Positions 47,229-56,164 of a stretch of 64,000 nt of DNA are shown piece by piece. Under the pieces are notes generated by a model. That model was not told the origin of the DNA. It was given only the letters and a program-made list of their open reading frames with translations, and ran no database searches. The stretch lies in the NCBI RefSeq assembly GCF_021729135.1, contig NZ_JAJTWW010000019.1, positions 1-64,000 of the forward strand. Direction: 5' to 3'. How positions within the stretch are numbered: position 1 is the first letter of the stretch; each line of letters opens with the position of its first letter. Source of the stretch: Brevibacterium daeguense. GTDB taxonomy: Bacteria > Actinomycetota > Actinomycetes > Actinomycetales > Brevibacteriaceae. Both the position numbers and the translations under genes were made by a program.

Positions 47229-48665
47229 GTGAAGAACGTTCTTGATCCTGCGCAGAATCGTGTCGTCATCATCGGAGGCGGCCCCGGCGGCTACGAGGCC
47301 GCGCTGGTCGCGGCGCAGCTGGGCGCCGACGTGATGCTCATCGAACGGAACCGCTGCGGCGGCGCGGCCGTCCTCACCGATGTGGTGCCCTCCAAGACGC
47401 TGATCGCCACTGCCGAGCTGATGGGCGACATCGCCGGCTCCGACGCACTCGGCATCAGAATCAGCGACATCGACTCCGCCGAGGCGACGGAGTCCACGGG
47501 CGGGCAGGTGCGAGCCGACCTCGGAGCGATCAACCAGCGCATCCTGGGCCTGGCGAACGCGCAGGCGACCGACATCTACGACGGGTTGGTGCGGGCCGGT
47601 GTCAAGGCGATCAAGGGGGAGGCCACCCTCATCGGCCCACGCGAAGTCTCGGTGGTCGAGAAGAGCGGCGCCGAGTACACGCTGGACGCGGACACCATCC
47701 TGATCGCCGTCGGCGCGCATCCGCGCGAACTGCCCGACGCGCAGCCCGACGGGGAGCGGATCCTGACCTGGACCCAGCTCTACGACCTGCAGGAGCTGCC
47801 GGCCCACCTCGTGGTCGTCGGCTCCGGAGTCACCGGTGCGGAGTTCGCATCCGCCTACAACGCCCTCGGCTGCGAAGTCACCCTGGTCTCATCGCGGGAT
47901 CGCGTGCTCCCGGGCGAGGACGCGGACGCCGCCGAGGTGCTCGAGAAGGTCTTCCGCGGGCGGGGCATGAACGTGCTCTCGCGCTCCCGTGCCGCGACGG
48001 TCAAGCGCTCCGGCGACGGCGTCGAGGTGCAGCTGGTCGACGGTCGGAAGGTCCACGCCTCGCACTGCCTGATGGCGGTCGGGTCGGTCCCGAACACCGA
48101 GGACCTGGGACTGGACGCGGCAGGCGTGCAGACCGAGGACTCGGGACACATCGTCGTCGACGGCGTCTCCCGCACCTCGGCGCCGGGCGTCTACGCGGCC
48201 GGCGACTGCACCAGCGTCCTGCCGCTCGCCTCGGTCGCGGCGATGCAGGGGCGGATCGCGATGTGGCATGCGCTCGGCGACGCCGTCTCCCCGCTCAAGC
48301 TCCGCAACGTCGCCTCCAACGTCTTCACCGCCCCGGAGATCGCGACCGTCGGCTTCACGCAGGCGAACTACATCGAGCATCCCGATGACGTCGAGACGGT
48401 GACGCAGGTGCTCAGCACCAACGCCCGGGCCAAGATGCAGGAGATCACCGACGGCTTCGTCAAGATCTTCGCCCGCAAGGGTTCGGGCTCGGTGCTCGGC
48501 GGCGTGGTCGTGGGTCCCAAGGCCAGCGAGCTGATCCTGCCGATCACCCTTGCGGTGGAGAACCGGCTGACCGTCGATCAGCTCTCGGCGAGCTTCGCCG
48601 TGTATCCCTCGCTGAGCGGATCCGTGACCGAGGCGGCCCGCAAGCTGCATCACCACGGCCACTGA
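47229..48665 (+). CDS. lpdA: NAD(P)H-quinone oxidoreductase LpdA-like flavoprotein
   Basis: A 478-residue two-dinucleotide-binding flavoprotein: FAD motif VIIGGGPGGYEAALVAAQLGA, NAD motif VVVGSGVTGAEFASAYNALG, the GVYAAGDCTS segment, and a C-terminal dimerisation domain. The active-site disulfide of true lipoamide dehydrogenases is absent; the site reads GGAAVLTDVVPSK, exactly the pattern of Rv3303c/LpdA, which reduces quinones and protects against oxidative stress. It starts with GTG, with GAGAGGA upstream. Confidence 0.88.
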   Translation: MKNVLDPAQNRVVIIGGGPGGYEAALVAAQLGADVMLIERNRCGGAAVLTDVVPSKTLIATAELMGDIAGSDALGIRISDIDSAEATESTGGQVRADLGAINQRILGLANAQATDIYDGLVRAGVKAIKGEATLIGPREVSVVEKSGAEYTLDADTILIAVGAHPRELPDAQPDGERILTWTQLYDLQELPAHLVVVGSGVTGAEFASAYNALGCEVTLVSSRDRVLPGEDADAAEVLEKVFRGRGMNVLSRSRAATVKRSGDGVEVQLVDGRKVHASHCLMAVGSVPNTEDLGLDAAGVQTEDSGHIVVDGVSRTSAPGVYAAGDCTSVLPLASVAAMQGRIAMWHALGDAVSPLKLRNVASNVFTAPEIATVGFTQANYIEHPDDVETVTQVLSTNARAKMQEITDGFVKIFARKGSGSVLGGVVVGPKASELILPITLAVENRLTVDQLSASFAVYPSLSGSVTEAARKLHHHGH

Positions 48666-48684
48666 GCCCGGCTCCCGAGCACAC

Positions 48685-48721
48685 CGCGCCCCGGCCGAGG
48701 ACGAACCTCGACCGGGGCGCG
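48685..48721. terminator. bidirectional terminator between lpdA and accA3
   Basis: A 10-base outer stem (from 48685-48694 and 48712-48721, core GCGCCCCGG/CCGGGGCGC) encloses an inner CGAGG/CCTCG stem with an ACGAA loop. It lies between convergent genes; no T-run. Confidence 0.8.
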
Positions 48722-48737
48722 CCGCTGTCCGGAGTGC

Positions 48738-50528
48738 TCAGGCCTCGAACTCGACGAGCGCGGCGCCGGCGCGCACCGACGCACCCGGTTCGACCAGCAC
48801 CCGGGCGATCGTCGCCTGGTGAGTCGCGGTGAGCGGCTGCTCCATCTTCATCGCCTCGATCACGGCGAGCCGGTCTCCGGCTGACACCGTGTCGCCGGGG
48901 GAGACGTCGATGGAGACGATGGTGCCCTGCATCGGGGCCGCCAGCACCGGCGAGCTGTCCTCGCGGCGGGATCCCCGGCGCCGCAGACCCCCGCGCCGGG
49001 GCTGAGCACCGGGAGCTGCCGGTCGGGCGAGATCGGCCGGCACCTTGACGGTCATGCGGTGGCCTTCGACCTCGACGACGATGTCGATGACGTCCTCGGC
49101 GGGCTGAGCGTGCGGGGTCATGTGATCCTCCGGGGTGTCGAACTGGGTCATGTACTCGGACTGCAGCCAGTGGGTGGAAACGGTGAAGTCGTCGGCGAAG
49201 GCGGGTTCGTCGACCAGGCTCCGATGGAGCGGAATCAGCGTCTTGACCCCGTCGACGACGAACTCGTCGAGAGCGCGACGAGCCCGGGCAAGCGCCTGCC
49301 GGCGGGTGTCACCGGTGACGATGAGCTTGGCCAGCATCGGATCGAAGTCGGTGCCGACCTCGGTGCCGGTGTCGACCCCGGAGTCGAGGCGGATGCCGGG
49401 GCCGGCCGGCGGGAGGAACCGGGTGATCCGCCCGGTCGCCGGGAAGAAGCCGCGGAAGGCGTCCTCGGCATTGATCCGGAACTCGATCGCATGGCCGCGC
49501 GGGGCGGGCAGGCTCTCCGGCAGCGTGTCCCCGGCGGCGATCCGCAGCTGCCAGGCGACGAGGTCGACGCCGGTGACCTCCTCGGTCACGGTGTGCTCGA
49601 CCTGGATCCGGGCGTTGACCTCCATGAAGGTCAGGGTGCCTTCCCGCCCGAGCAGGAATTCGCAGGTGGCGGCGCCGACATAGCCCACGTGGCGGAGGAT
49701 GCTGCGTGAGGCCTCCGCCAGCACGGCCTCCTGCTCCGCGCTGAGCAGCGGGGCCGGGGACTCCTCGATGATCTTCTGGTTGCGCCGCTGGAGCGTGCAG
49801 TCCCGGGTCGACACCACATGGACCGTTCCGGCGGAGTCGGCGATGCACTGGGTCTCGATGTGACGCGGGTCGATGATCTGCTGCTCGAGCAGGCACTCGC
49901 TGCGGCCGAAGGCCTTGAGCGCCTCGCGGGAGGCCGATTCGAGCGCTGCGGGAAGCTGCGCGGCGTCGGCGGCAGTGCGGAAGCCGCGCCCGCCGCCGCC
50001 GTACACCGCCTTGATCGCGACCGGGTACCCGATCTGCTCAGCGATCTGCAGCGCCTCGGCGGTGTCGGCGACTGCTCCGCCGGAGCCCCGGGTGATCGGG
50101 GCGTCGACCGCCTCGGCGACCGCTCGAGCCCCGGCCTTGTCGCCGAGGCGGGCGATGGCGGCAGGCGGCGGGCCGACCCAGACGAGACCCGCGTCGATCA
50201 CCGCCTGCGCGAAGTCCGGGCTCTCGGCCAGGTACCCGTAGCCGGGATGGACGGCGTCGGCACCGGCCCGCTGTGCGAGGTCGATGAGCTGGGAGATGTT
50301 GAGGTAGGTGGCAGCGGGTCCGAGACCGTCGAGCAGCCAGGCGTCGTCGGCCAGCCGGACGAAGGCGGATTCCGAATCGGGGGAGGTGTAGGCCGCGACT
50401 GCCCGCAGCCCGAGATCGTGGCAGGCGCGGACGATGCGCAGTGCGATCTCCCCCCGGTTCGCGATGAACACCGTCCTGATCGGGCGGTGCGTCACGCTGG
50501 CGGAGTACTCCGCCGCCGTCTGTATCAT
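48738..50528 (-). CDS. accA3: acyl-CoA carboxylase alpha subunit (biotin carboxylase and biotin carrier)
   Basis: Carboxylates the biotin of its own carrier domain to feed acetyl- or propionyl-CoA carboxylation. The biotin carboxylase domain (about 15-465) has IANRGEIALRIVRA, the glycine-rich ATP loop GGGGRG, and MEVNARIQVEHTVTE. The C-terminal biotinyl domain has EAMKMEQ with Lys561 as attachment site. The 596-residue architecture matches Rv3285/AccA3. No beta (carboxyltransferase) subunit lies beside it in the window, but the adjacent Maf-like gene is a typical neighbour. Confidence 0.94.
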   Translation of the reverse strand: MIQTAAEYSASVTHRPIRTVFIANRGEIALRIVRACHDLGLRAVAAYTSPDSESAFVRLADDAWLLDGLGPAATYLNISQLIDLAQRAGADAVHPGYGYLAESPDFAQAVIDAGLVWVGPPPAAIARLGDKAGARAVAEAVDAPITRGSGGAVADTAEALQIAEQIGYPVAIKAVYGGGGRGFRTAADAAQLPAALESASREALKAFGRSECLLEQQIIDPRHIETQCIADSAGTVHVVSTRDCTLQRRNQKIIEESPAPLLSAEQEAVLAEASRSILRHVGYVGAATCEFLLGREGTLTFMEVNARIQVEHTVTEEVTGVDLVAWQLRIAAGDTLPESLPAPRGHAIEFRINAEDAFRGFFPATGRITRFLPPAGPGIRLDSGVDTGTEVGTDFDPMLAKLIVTGDTRRQALARARRALDEFVVDGVKTLIPLHRSLVDEPAFADDFTVSTHWLQSEYMTQFDTPEDHMTPHAQPAEDVIDIVVEVEGHRMTVKVPADLARPAAPGAQPRRGGLRRRGSRREDSSPVLAAPMQGTIVSIDVSPGDTVSAGDRLAVIEAMKMEQPLTATHQATIARVLVEPGASVRAGAALVEFEA

Positions 50529-50674
50529 CTGGCTCTCCTGACGAGATCATGGTGGACGAAGCCAATCTAGAGAACATCACCAAAGGCTTGTGGGCAGACG
50601 ACAAAACTGTCGTCGGAAATTCTCAGCGGCGTCCGGAGTGTCACATGACGGAGCCGTCACCTCACTGGGCGGGT

Positions 50675-51331
50675 TCAGCGATTGACGTCCCAGAGCGAGG
50701 GCCAGAAGAATCCGAGTGAGGTGACGAGCTCGCGCACCAGCGGCAGGCTCAGCCCGATGACGTTGTTGTGGTCGCCCTCGATGCCGGTGACGAACGCTCC
50801 GCCGTAGCCGTCGATCGTCAGCGCCCCGGCGACTTCGAACGGCTCCTCGGTGGCGATGTACGCCTCGAGCTCGGCAGACGTCGGGGCCGCGGTGTGGATC
50901 ACCGAGGTGCCGACCGCCTCGGCGGAGCCGACGCGCCGCCAGCCCGAGGTGCGTTCGAGCCGGGCGGCGAAATGGCCGGTGTGGAGGTGCGCGCCGGCCC
51001 CGCCCATCCGCCGCCAGACAGTCCGCGTGGCCTCGGCGGTGTGGGGCTTCCCGACCGCCCGACCGGCGAGCTCCAGGATCGAGTCCGAGGCCAGCAGGAC
51101 CAGCGGCCCGGGAACGTCGACCAGCTGGGGATCCGCGCAGATCCGCTCGATCACCGCCTCGCCCTTCGCGCGGGCGAGCAGCGCGGCGAGCTCCGGGACG
51201 CTCGCGTCGGGATGGGCCGCCTCGAGGGCGTCCTCGTCGACGTCGGAGACGATGATCTGCGGTGTGATGCCGGTGCCTTCGAGGATCCGGCGCCGGGCGG
51301 GGGAGGCGGACGCGAGGACGACAGTGGTCAC
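50675..51331 (-). CDS. maf: Maf-family nucleotide pyrophosphatase
   Basis: A house-cleaning nucleotide pyrophosphatase of 218 residues. It has the N-terminal ASASPARRRIL, the LLASDSILEL catalytic Asp strand and the GKPHTAEATRTVWRRM helix, and a C-terminal EGDHNNVIGLSLPLV. The GTG at 51331 overlaps the upstream stop by four bases and has GGAGGAGA before it. The longer open frame upstream shadows the SGNH gene. It is in the standard actinobacterial position next to accA3. Confidence 0.92.
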   Translation of the reverse strand: MTTVVLASASPARRRILEGTGITPQIIVSDVDEDALEAAHPDASVPELAALLARAKGEAVIERICADPQLVDVPGPLVLLASDSILELAGRAVGKPHTAEATRTVWRRMGGAGAHLHTGHFAARLERTSGWRRVGSAEAVGTSVIHTAAPTSAELEAYIATEEPFEVAGALTIDGYGGAFVTGIEGDHNNVIGLSLPLVRELVTSLGFFWPSLWDVNR

Positions 51332-52317
51332 GAGGGGATCTCCTCCGGGTCCGGCGCCGGCCGCCGGTCGTCCGGGGCCTCCCGGAGAGTCGATGTGCGC
51401 GGACCGGAAGGCCCTGACGGGTGGGCGAGCTCTGCGCCCTCGTTCGCGGGTGGTTCTTCGCCACCGGGGAGGACAGCGCGGGGGAGGTCGAGGTCGGATG
51501 CGATTCTGCGCAGCACCGCGGCCGACAGCTGAGCGTAGCCCAGCGGGCTCGGGTAGCGGCCCTCGATGCTGATCAGGCCGATCCTGCTGGTGCCGGCCAG
51601 CGCACGGTTGGTCGACACGGGCACCGCGCCCGTGCTTACGGCCGCCAGCCACTGCGAGCCGGACAGGACCCGGGAGCTGCGCCGGAGGACGTCCCGGAGC
51701 GGGCGTGGGGTGCCGGGCAGACCAAGATTGGGGCAGGTGAGGACGATGACGCGATAGCCGCCCTCGCGCTGCAGCCGGTTGATCGCATTCGACAGGACCG
51801 GAATCCCGATCGAGCCGGTGATCGGGTGGATGAGATCGGCCGTTCCCATCGAGATGACCGCATACCGCGCTTCGCCGGCCCCGGAGCGCGAGCGGCGCAG
51901 CCGCCGGTCGGACAGCACCGCATGCACCTGGTCGACGATGTCGTCGGCGCGCGCGGACGGCCGCGCGACCGAACGCAGCCGAACCGGGCGGTCCAGCATG
52001 GTCGACAGCCCACGGGCAAGGAGCAGGGGTGGGGTGCGCCGGCGGTGACCGACGCCGAGCCCGGCGAGCCAGGAATCGCCGAGCACTGCCAGGGCCGGGA
52101 AATCCTCTGCGTCCCGGTCGGCCGGCGGGAGCGGCTCGAAGCGGCCGAGGCGGGAGTCGACGAGCAGATCGAGGTCGGGGATCCGCCGACGGGAGTCGAG
52201 GTCGACTGCGCGCCGCAGGCGTGCAGACTGCATCCGGAGCAGTACGCTGCCGACTCCCGCGAAGCTCAGCGGCAGGCCGACGCCCAGCGCCAGCGTCCAA
52301 GCTGTAGTGCGACGCAT
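51328..52317 (-). CDS. SGNH/GDSL-fold protein with altered catalytic residues
   Basis: A 329-residue protein with an N-terminal hydrophobic anchor (about 5-28) and an SGNH-hydrolase fold. Block I is intact (LAVLGDSWLAGLG, Ser82), but the block III asparagine is missing (ISMGTADLIH at 155-164 instead of the GxND pattern) and block V reads EGRYPSPLGY at 252-261 where DGFHPSxxGY is usual, so both the catalytic Asp and His positions differ. The C-terminal 50 residues are Pro/Glu-rich. GAAAGGA precedes the ATG. It may be inactive or use different residues; it is coupled to maf. Confidence 0.75.
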   Translation of the reverse strand: MRRTTAWTLALGVGLPLSFAGVGSVLLRMQSARLRRAVDLDSRRRIPDLDLLVDSRLGRFEPLPPADRDAEDFPALAVLGDSWLAGLGVGHRRRTPPLLLARGLSTMLDRPVRLRSVARPSARADDIVDQVHAVLSDRRLRRSRSGAGEARYAVISMGTADLIHPITGSIGIPVLSNAINRLQREGGYRVIVLTCPNLGLPGTPRPLRDVLRRSSRVLSGSQWLAAVSTGAVPVSTNRALAGTSRIGLISIEGRYPSPLGYAQLSAAVLRRIASDLDLPRAVLPGGEEPPANEGAELAHPSGPSGPRTSTLREAPDDRRPAPDPEEIPS

Positions 52318-52372
52318 TCAGGTCCTTTCCGCTCCCCGGGAAAGTCTAACGATACCGGTGGACGGGAGCGGA

Positions 52373-52378
52373 TAAGGT
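52373..52378 (+). promoter_or_regulatory. -10 box of a probable leaderless AI-2E-family transcript
   Basis: TAAGGT at 52373-52378 ends six bases before the ATG at 52385. No ribosome-site-like sequence lies between. Confidence 0.4.
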
Positions 52379-52384
52379 GGCCAC

Positions 52385-53872
52385 ATGGCCAATGAGACCG
52401 GGCGCGGAATGACCAAGCGGCTGCGCAGCGTATGGGACGATTTCCGAGCGAAGCGGGACGAGGCCGCCCAGCGGCCGGGCGGAAGCTTCGGCACGCTGGA
52501 GACGGGCCCGGTGGTGCACACGGGGCCGAGCGAGGAGGAGCTGGCGCGCGGGGCCTACGAGCCGTATGTGGCACCGCCGTTCCGGTTGGCCGCGGCGTGG
52601 AGCTGGCGCGGGTTGGTGGTGCTGGCCGCCATCGGCGTCGCCGTCTGGCTGCTGTCGAGGATCAGCGTCATCGTGCTGCCGGGCCTCATCGCCCTGCTCA
52701 TCGCCGCGCTGCTGTCCCCGCCCACGGCCTTCCTGAGGCGCCATGGCTGGCCTCGGGCGCTGGCGGCGGCGGCGACGTTCATCGGATTCCTCGTGTTGGT
52801 GGTGGGCCTGGTCTCCCTGACCGGACAGCAGCTCGTCGCGGGCTTCTCCGACCTCGCGGACCAGGTCGTGGCAGGCTTCCGCACGATCAGCGACTGGCTG
52901 CTGGGCAACCCCTTCGGGCTCGATTCCACTCAGATCTCGAAGGCCATCGACGACGGTGTCAACCAGCTGATGGAGACTCTGCAGTCGAACTCGGGTCAGA
53001 TCCTCGGCGGCGCGGTGGGCGCCGCGACTTCGGTGGGCAGCTTCTTCACGGGCCTGCTCCTGACCCTCTTCACCGCGTACTTCTTCCTCTTCGACGGGCG
53101 GCAGATCTTCAGCTGGTTCATCGGCCTGCTTCCCAAGCCGGCGCGAGCGCGGGCGGAGGGCGCATCGCTGCGCGGTTGGCAGACCCTCGTGCAGTATGTG
53201 CGGGTGCAGATCATCGTCGCCGGTGTCGACGCGATCGGAATCGGCCTCGGAGCGTTCTTCCTGGGTCTGCCGCTGGTCATCCCGCTGACGGTGCTCGTGT
53301 TCATGGGTTCGTTCATCCCGATCGTCGGTGCGGTCGTCACCGGCTTCATCGCCGTGGTCGTCGCCCTCGTCTCCCAGGGATTCGTCTCCGCGCTCATCAT
53401 GCTCGGCGTCGTCCTGCTGGTGCAGCAGCTCGAGGGCAATGTGCTGCAGCCATTCATCATGGGCAAGGCCGTGTCCGTGCACCCGCTGGCGGTAGTGCTC
53501 GCGGTCGCCGCCGGCAGCTTCCTCTACGGAATTCCCGGTGCGCTGTTCGCTGTTCCGGTGATCGCCGTCATCAATACGGTGGTGCTGTACCTGGCCGGTC
53601 GGGACGTGTTCGCACCTGATTCCACGGCCAAGAGACTCCATGAGGACGGTGAGGAGAGGCCCCTGCTGGAGGAGGACCCGGAGGAGACCAGTCCGCTGCG
53701 CCCGACCCTCGAGGAGGAGCGGGATCCCGAGGAGGACGCCGCGAGGGCACGTCCGCTGGGTGGAGCCGGGAACGCATATGGCGCTGACCGCAGCCCGGGC
53801 GCCGAATCGGGGCGGGACGCTCAGCCGGGTCGGAACCCGCAGCCGAACGGTGAGCGCGGGGATCGCCCCTGA
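52385..53872 (+). CDS. AI-2E family transporter (PerM-like)
   Basis: A 495-residue integral membrane protein of the AI-2 exporter family. The core (about 75-410) has around eight helices, with GRQIFSWFIGLLP, LGLPLVIPLTVLVFMGSFIPIVGAVVTG and LQPFIMGKAVSVHPLAVVLAV being family signatures. The N-terminal 60 and C-terminal 85 residues are charged and cytoplasmic; the latter is Glu/Pro/Arg-rich and likely disordered. Despite the name, members have varied roles and no quorum-sensing function is implied. The gene is probably leaderless. Confidence 0.9.
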   Translation: MANETGRGMTKRLRSVWDDFRAKRDEAAQRPGGSFGTLETGPVVHTGPSEEELARGAYEPYVAPPFRLAAAWSWRGLVVLAAIGVAVWLLSRISVIVLPGLIALLIAALLSPPTAFLRRHGWPRALAAAATFIGFLVLVVGLVSLTGQQLVAGFSDLADQVVAGFRTISDWLLGNPFGLDSTQISKAIDDGVNQLMETLQSNSGQILGGAVGAATSVGSFFTGLLLTLFTAYFFLFDGRQIFSWFIGLLPKPARARAEGASLRGWQTLVQYVRVQIIVAGVDAIGIGLGAFFLGLPLVIPLTVLVFMGSFIPIVGAVVTGFIAVVVALVSQGFVSALIMLGVVLLVQQLEGNVLQPFIMGKAVSVHPLAVVLAVAAGSFLYGIPGALFAVPVIAVINTVVLYLAGRDVFAPDSTAKRLHEDGEERPLLEEDPEETSPLRPTLEEERDPEEDAARARPLGGAGNAYGADRSPGAESGRDAQPGRNPQPNGERGDRP

Positions 53873-53876
53873 CGAT

Positions 53877-53918
53877 GATGAAGGCGGGCCGCTGCCTGCG
53901 CAGCGACCCGCCTTCATC
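53877..53918. terminator. bidirectional terminator between the AI-2E transporter gene and greA
   Basis: GATGAAGGCGGG (53877-53888) pairs perfectly with CCCGCCTTCATC (53907-53918); an inner GCTGC/GCAGC stem with a CTGC loop continues it. Convergent genes lie on both sides. Confidence 0.8.
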
Positions 53919-53934
53919 GATGTCCGGGACGGGT

Positions 53935-54020
53935 CGACCACTCCAATGACGGAGCGACCACTCCAAGGTTGAGGCCTGGCGCTTCAGAGCCGACCCTCGC
54001 TGTTCAGCGCCGACCCTCGC
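53935..54020. repeat. two period-20 direct repeats before greA end
   Basis: CGACCACTCCAA occurs at 53935-53946 and 53955-53966. A related short duplication with the core GCCGACCCTCGC follows, ending at 54000 and 54020. Both have a period of 20 bases. No gene is seen in 53919-54030. Confidence 0.65.
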
Positions 54021-54030
54021 AGCGGTCGAA

Positions 54031-54528
54031 TCAGCCTTCGAAGGGCTCGACGGACTTCACGGTGACGGCGATGGTCTTGCCGTTCGGCGCCTCGTACTCG
54101 GTCGAGTCACCGACCTTGATGCCGTTGACCGAGGAGCCGAGCGGAGACTGCTCGGACACCACGTTGATCGACTCGTCATCGCCCACGATCTCGCGGGAGC
54201 CGAGCAGGAACCTCAGCTCCCGTCCGGCGGCGTCGACGACGACGACCTTGCCCGGGCTGACCATCGAGTAGTCCGTGTTCGCCTCGCCGACCTTGGCGGT
54301 GCGCAGCAGATGCTCGAGCTGCTGGATCCGGCCCTCCTGCTTGCCCTGCTCCTCGCGGGCTGCGTGGTAGCCGCCGTTCTCCTTGAGGTCTCCCTCGTCG
54401 CGAGCAGCCTCGATGCGCTCGGCGATTTCGACACGGCCGGGACCTGTGAGGTAGTCGAGCTCCTTCTTGAGCCGGTCGTACGCTTCCTGGCTGAGCCAGG
54501 TCTCCTCGCCGGTGATTCCCTCGGTCAT
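54031..54528 (-). CDS. greA: transcription elongation factor GreA
   Basis: Rescues backtracked RNA polymerase by stimulating transcript cleavage. The 165-residue protein has the N-terminal coiled coil (LSQEAYDRLKKELDYLTG, then RDEGDLKENGGYHAAREEQG with the acidic tip) and the C-terminal FKBP-like domain ending TVKSVEPFEG. The ATG at 54528 has AGGAGAG upstream; the longer frame is not used. A rho-independent hairpin with a T-run separates it from the upstream DUF4307 gene. Confidence 0.95.
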   Translation of the reverse strand: MTEGITGEETWLSQEAYDRLKKELDYLTGPGRVEIAERIEAARDEGDLKENGGYHAAREEQGKQEGRIQQLEHLLRTAKVGEANTDYSMVSPGKVVVVDAAGRELRFLLGSREIVGDDESINVVSEQSPLGSSVNGIKVGDSTEYEAPNGKTIAVTVKSVEPFEG

Positions 54529-54565
54529 GTCTCTCCTAACGGTGGCCTGGACGATGTGCAATGAC

Positions 54566-54593
54566 AAAACCCGGATACCCTCAGGCATCCGGG
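54566..54593 (-). terminator. terminator of the DUF4307 gene
   Basis: On the minus strand CCCGGAT and ATCCGGG (54593-54587 and 54576-54570) form a 7-base stem followed directly by TTTTG. It is the only terminator in the window with a T-run. Confidence 0.7.
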
Positions 54594-54615
54594 GTGATGT
54601 TGTTGATCGCTCAGT

Positions 54616-55041
54616 CTAGCCGAGGAACCAGCAAGATTCCACATGGCCGCTTGCCGCCAGCTGCGTCGTGGAGATCTCCACTCGCAGGTGAGAAGGCTGC
54701 GATTCGTCCGCTGCGGGATCGGGGGCGATGGTGACCTCCCGGAAGCCGACGACCGCCTCGTTCTCGTTGGTGGCCTGCACTGCGCACCGGATCGCGCGCT
54801 GGGAGTCCGGCACCACGGACATCTGGGTGACCGTCAGGGTCGAATCGACGATCTCGTAGCTCACGGTCGTCGGGTTCACCGGTGTCCGGCTGGGGGCCAG
54901 CGCGTACCATGCAGCGAGCGCCGACATGGCCAGGATTCCGATCACCGCGGCCAGGATCTGCCGGCGCCGGCGGGACTCGGGCGGCTTCCGCCGACGAGCG
55001 GACCCGTAGCGGTCGCTGAGAGAGGCCTGTGCAGTCGTCAT
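54616..55041 (-). CDS. DUF4307 domain membrane protein
   Basis: A 141-residue protein with a basic N-terminus (SARRRKPPESRRRRQ), one membrane helix (about 28-48) and an extracytoplasmic beta domain with the family pattern VSYEIVDSTLTVTQMSVVPDSQRAIRCAVQAT. Its conserved pairing with mca in actinobacteria is seen again here, in divergent orientation. Two cysteines in the exterior domain (in RCAVQ and SCWFLG) could form a disulfide. Function unknown. Confidence 0.83.
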   Translation of the reverse strand: MTTAQASLSDRYGSARRRKPPESRRRRQILAAVIGILAMSALAAWYALAPSRTPVNPTTVSYEIVDSTLTVTQMSVVPDSQRAIRCAVQATNENEAVVGFREVTIAPDPAADESQPSHLRVEISTTQLAASGHVESCWFLG

Positions 55042-55083
55042 GTGTTCCTGATCCCGATTCGTCGCATGTCTGTGCAGCGCACT

Positions 55084-55093
55084 AATCTAGACT
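55084..55093. promoter_or_regulatory. overlapping divergent -10 boxes of mca and the DUF4307 gene
   Basis: TAGACT on the plus strand (55088-55093) and TAGATT on the minus strand (55089-55084) overlap inside an imperfect 14-base palindrome, CTAATCTAGACTAG. The mca leader would be about 65 bases and the DUF4307 leader about 35. Confidence 0.4.
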
Positions 55094-55165
55094 AGTCGAA
55101 TTGTCCGATCCCCTGTCGCCCGGTCCCCGCCGGCGCCGTGCTTCATCGAGAGGTCTGCAGAACCC

Positions 55166-56164
55166 ATGAGTCATCCGTCCCAGGCGTCACTGCCGTACCA
55201 CGGCCTGCGTCTGCTGGCAGTTCACGCGCATCCGGATGATGAGTCCTCGAAGGGCGCTGCGACCACCGCCCTCTACTCGAGTCTGGGGGCGCGGGTGATG
55301 ATCGCGACGATGACCGGCGGGGAAGCCGGCAGCATCCTCAACCCGGCCATGCTGCAGAGTCCGAAGGCCTCCCGCGACATCGCGGGCCTGCGCCGCGAGG
55401 AGATGGCCGCGGCCGTCGCCGAACTCGGCGCCGAGCACCGATGGATCGGGTTCGTCGACTCCGGTCTGCCGGAGGGCGACCCCGCCGTCGAAACCCCTCA
55501 CGGCTGCTTCTACCGCACACCCGCCACGGTCGCGGCCCGTCCGCTGGTGCATCTCATCCGGTCCTTCCGTCCGCATGTCGTGACCACATACGACGAGGCG
55601 GGCGGCTATCCGCACCCCGATCACATCAAGACCCACGACGTCACGATGAGCGCTCTGGATGCTGCCGCGGAGGCAGGCGCCAACCCGGAGCTGGGCGAGC
55701 CGTGGCAGGTGCAGAAGGTCTACTACAACCAGGACCTGTCCCCGAAGAAGTGGCTGACGATCCACGAGCAGATGCTCGCGGACGGGCTGGAATCGCCCTT
55801 GGGCGAGATGCTCGACCGCTACCGGGAGTTCAACGAGCGGCGGAAGACCTGGCTGTCGACCCGGATCACCTGCGGGGAGCATTTCCCGCGGCGCGATCGG
55901 GCCCTGCTGGCCCACACCACTCAGATCGACCCGAACTCAGGATTCTTCTCCGACGCCAGGCGCACCGCAATGAGCTTCTGGGCCACCGAGGAGTTCGAGC
56001 TGGCTGTCGACGGGACCGGCAGACCGCCGCTGGACCGCAGCCGGGACTTCCAGGAGTGGGACCTGTTCGCAGGCGTGACCCGCGATGACGGGCGCCGCGT
56101 GCCCGACGAGGGAATGGACGTGCTGCTCCGTTCCGCGCCCCAGACAGAGAAGGATCGGTCGTGA
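55166..56164 (+). CDS. mca: mycothiol S-conjugate amidase
   Basis: Zinc amidase that cleaves mycothiol conjugates of electrophiles to release mercapturic acids for export. The LmbE-type metal site is present as HAHPDDE (20-26) and GGYPHPDH near residue 150. The SSKGAAT and TGGEAGSILNP segments and the 332-residue length favour Mca over the deacetylase MshB. It shows that the organism uses mycothiol. It overlaps the small membrane protein gene by four bases (GTGA). Confidence 0.94.
   Translation: MSHPSQASLPYHGLRLLAVHAHPDDESSKGAATTALYSSLGARVMIATMTGGEAGSILNPAMLQSPKASRDIAGLRREEMAAAVAELGAEHRWIGFVDSGLPEGDPAVETPHGCFYRTPATVAARPLVHLIRSFRPHVVTTYDEAGGYPHPDHIKTHDVTMSALDAAAEAGANPELGEPWQVQKVYYNQDLSPKKWLTIHEQMLADGLESPLGEMLDRYREFNERRKTWLSTRITCGEHFPRRDRALLAHTTQIDPNSGFFSDARRTAMSFWATEEFELAVDGTGRPPLDRSRDFQEWDLFAGVTRDDGRRVPDEGMDVLLRSAPQTEKDRS

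Noticed and set aside
47229..48665. LpdA as a broken lipoamide dehydrogenase missing its disulfide
   Set aside because: The GGAAVLTDVVPSK pattern is characteristic of the Rv3303c quinone reductase group, which naturally lacks the cysteines.
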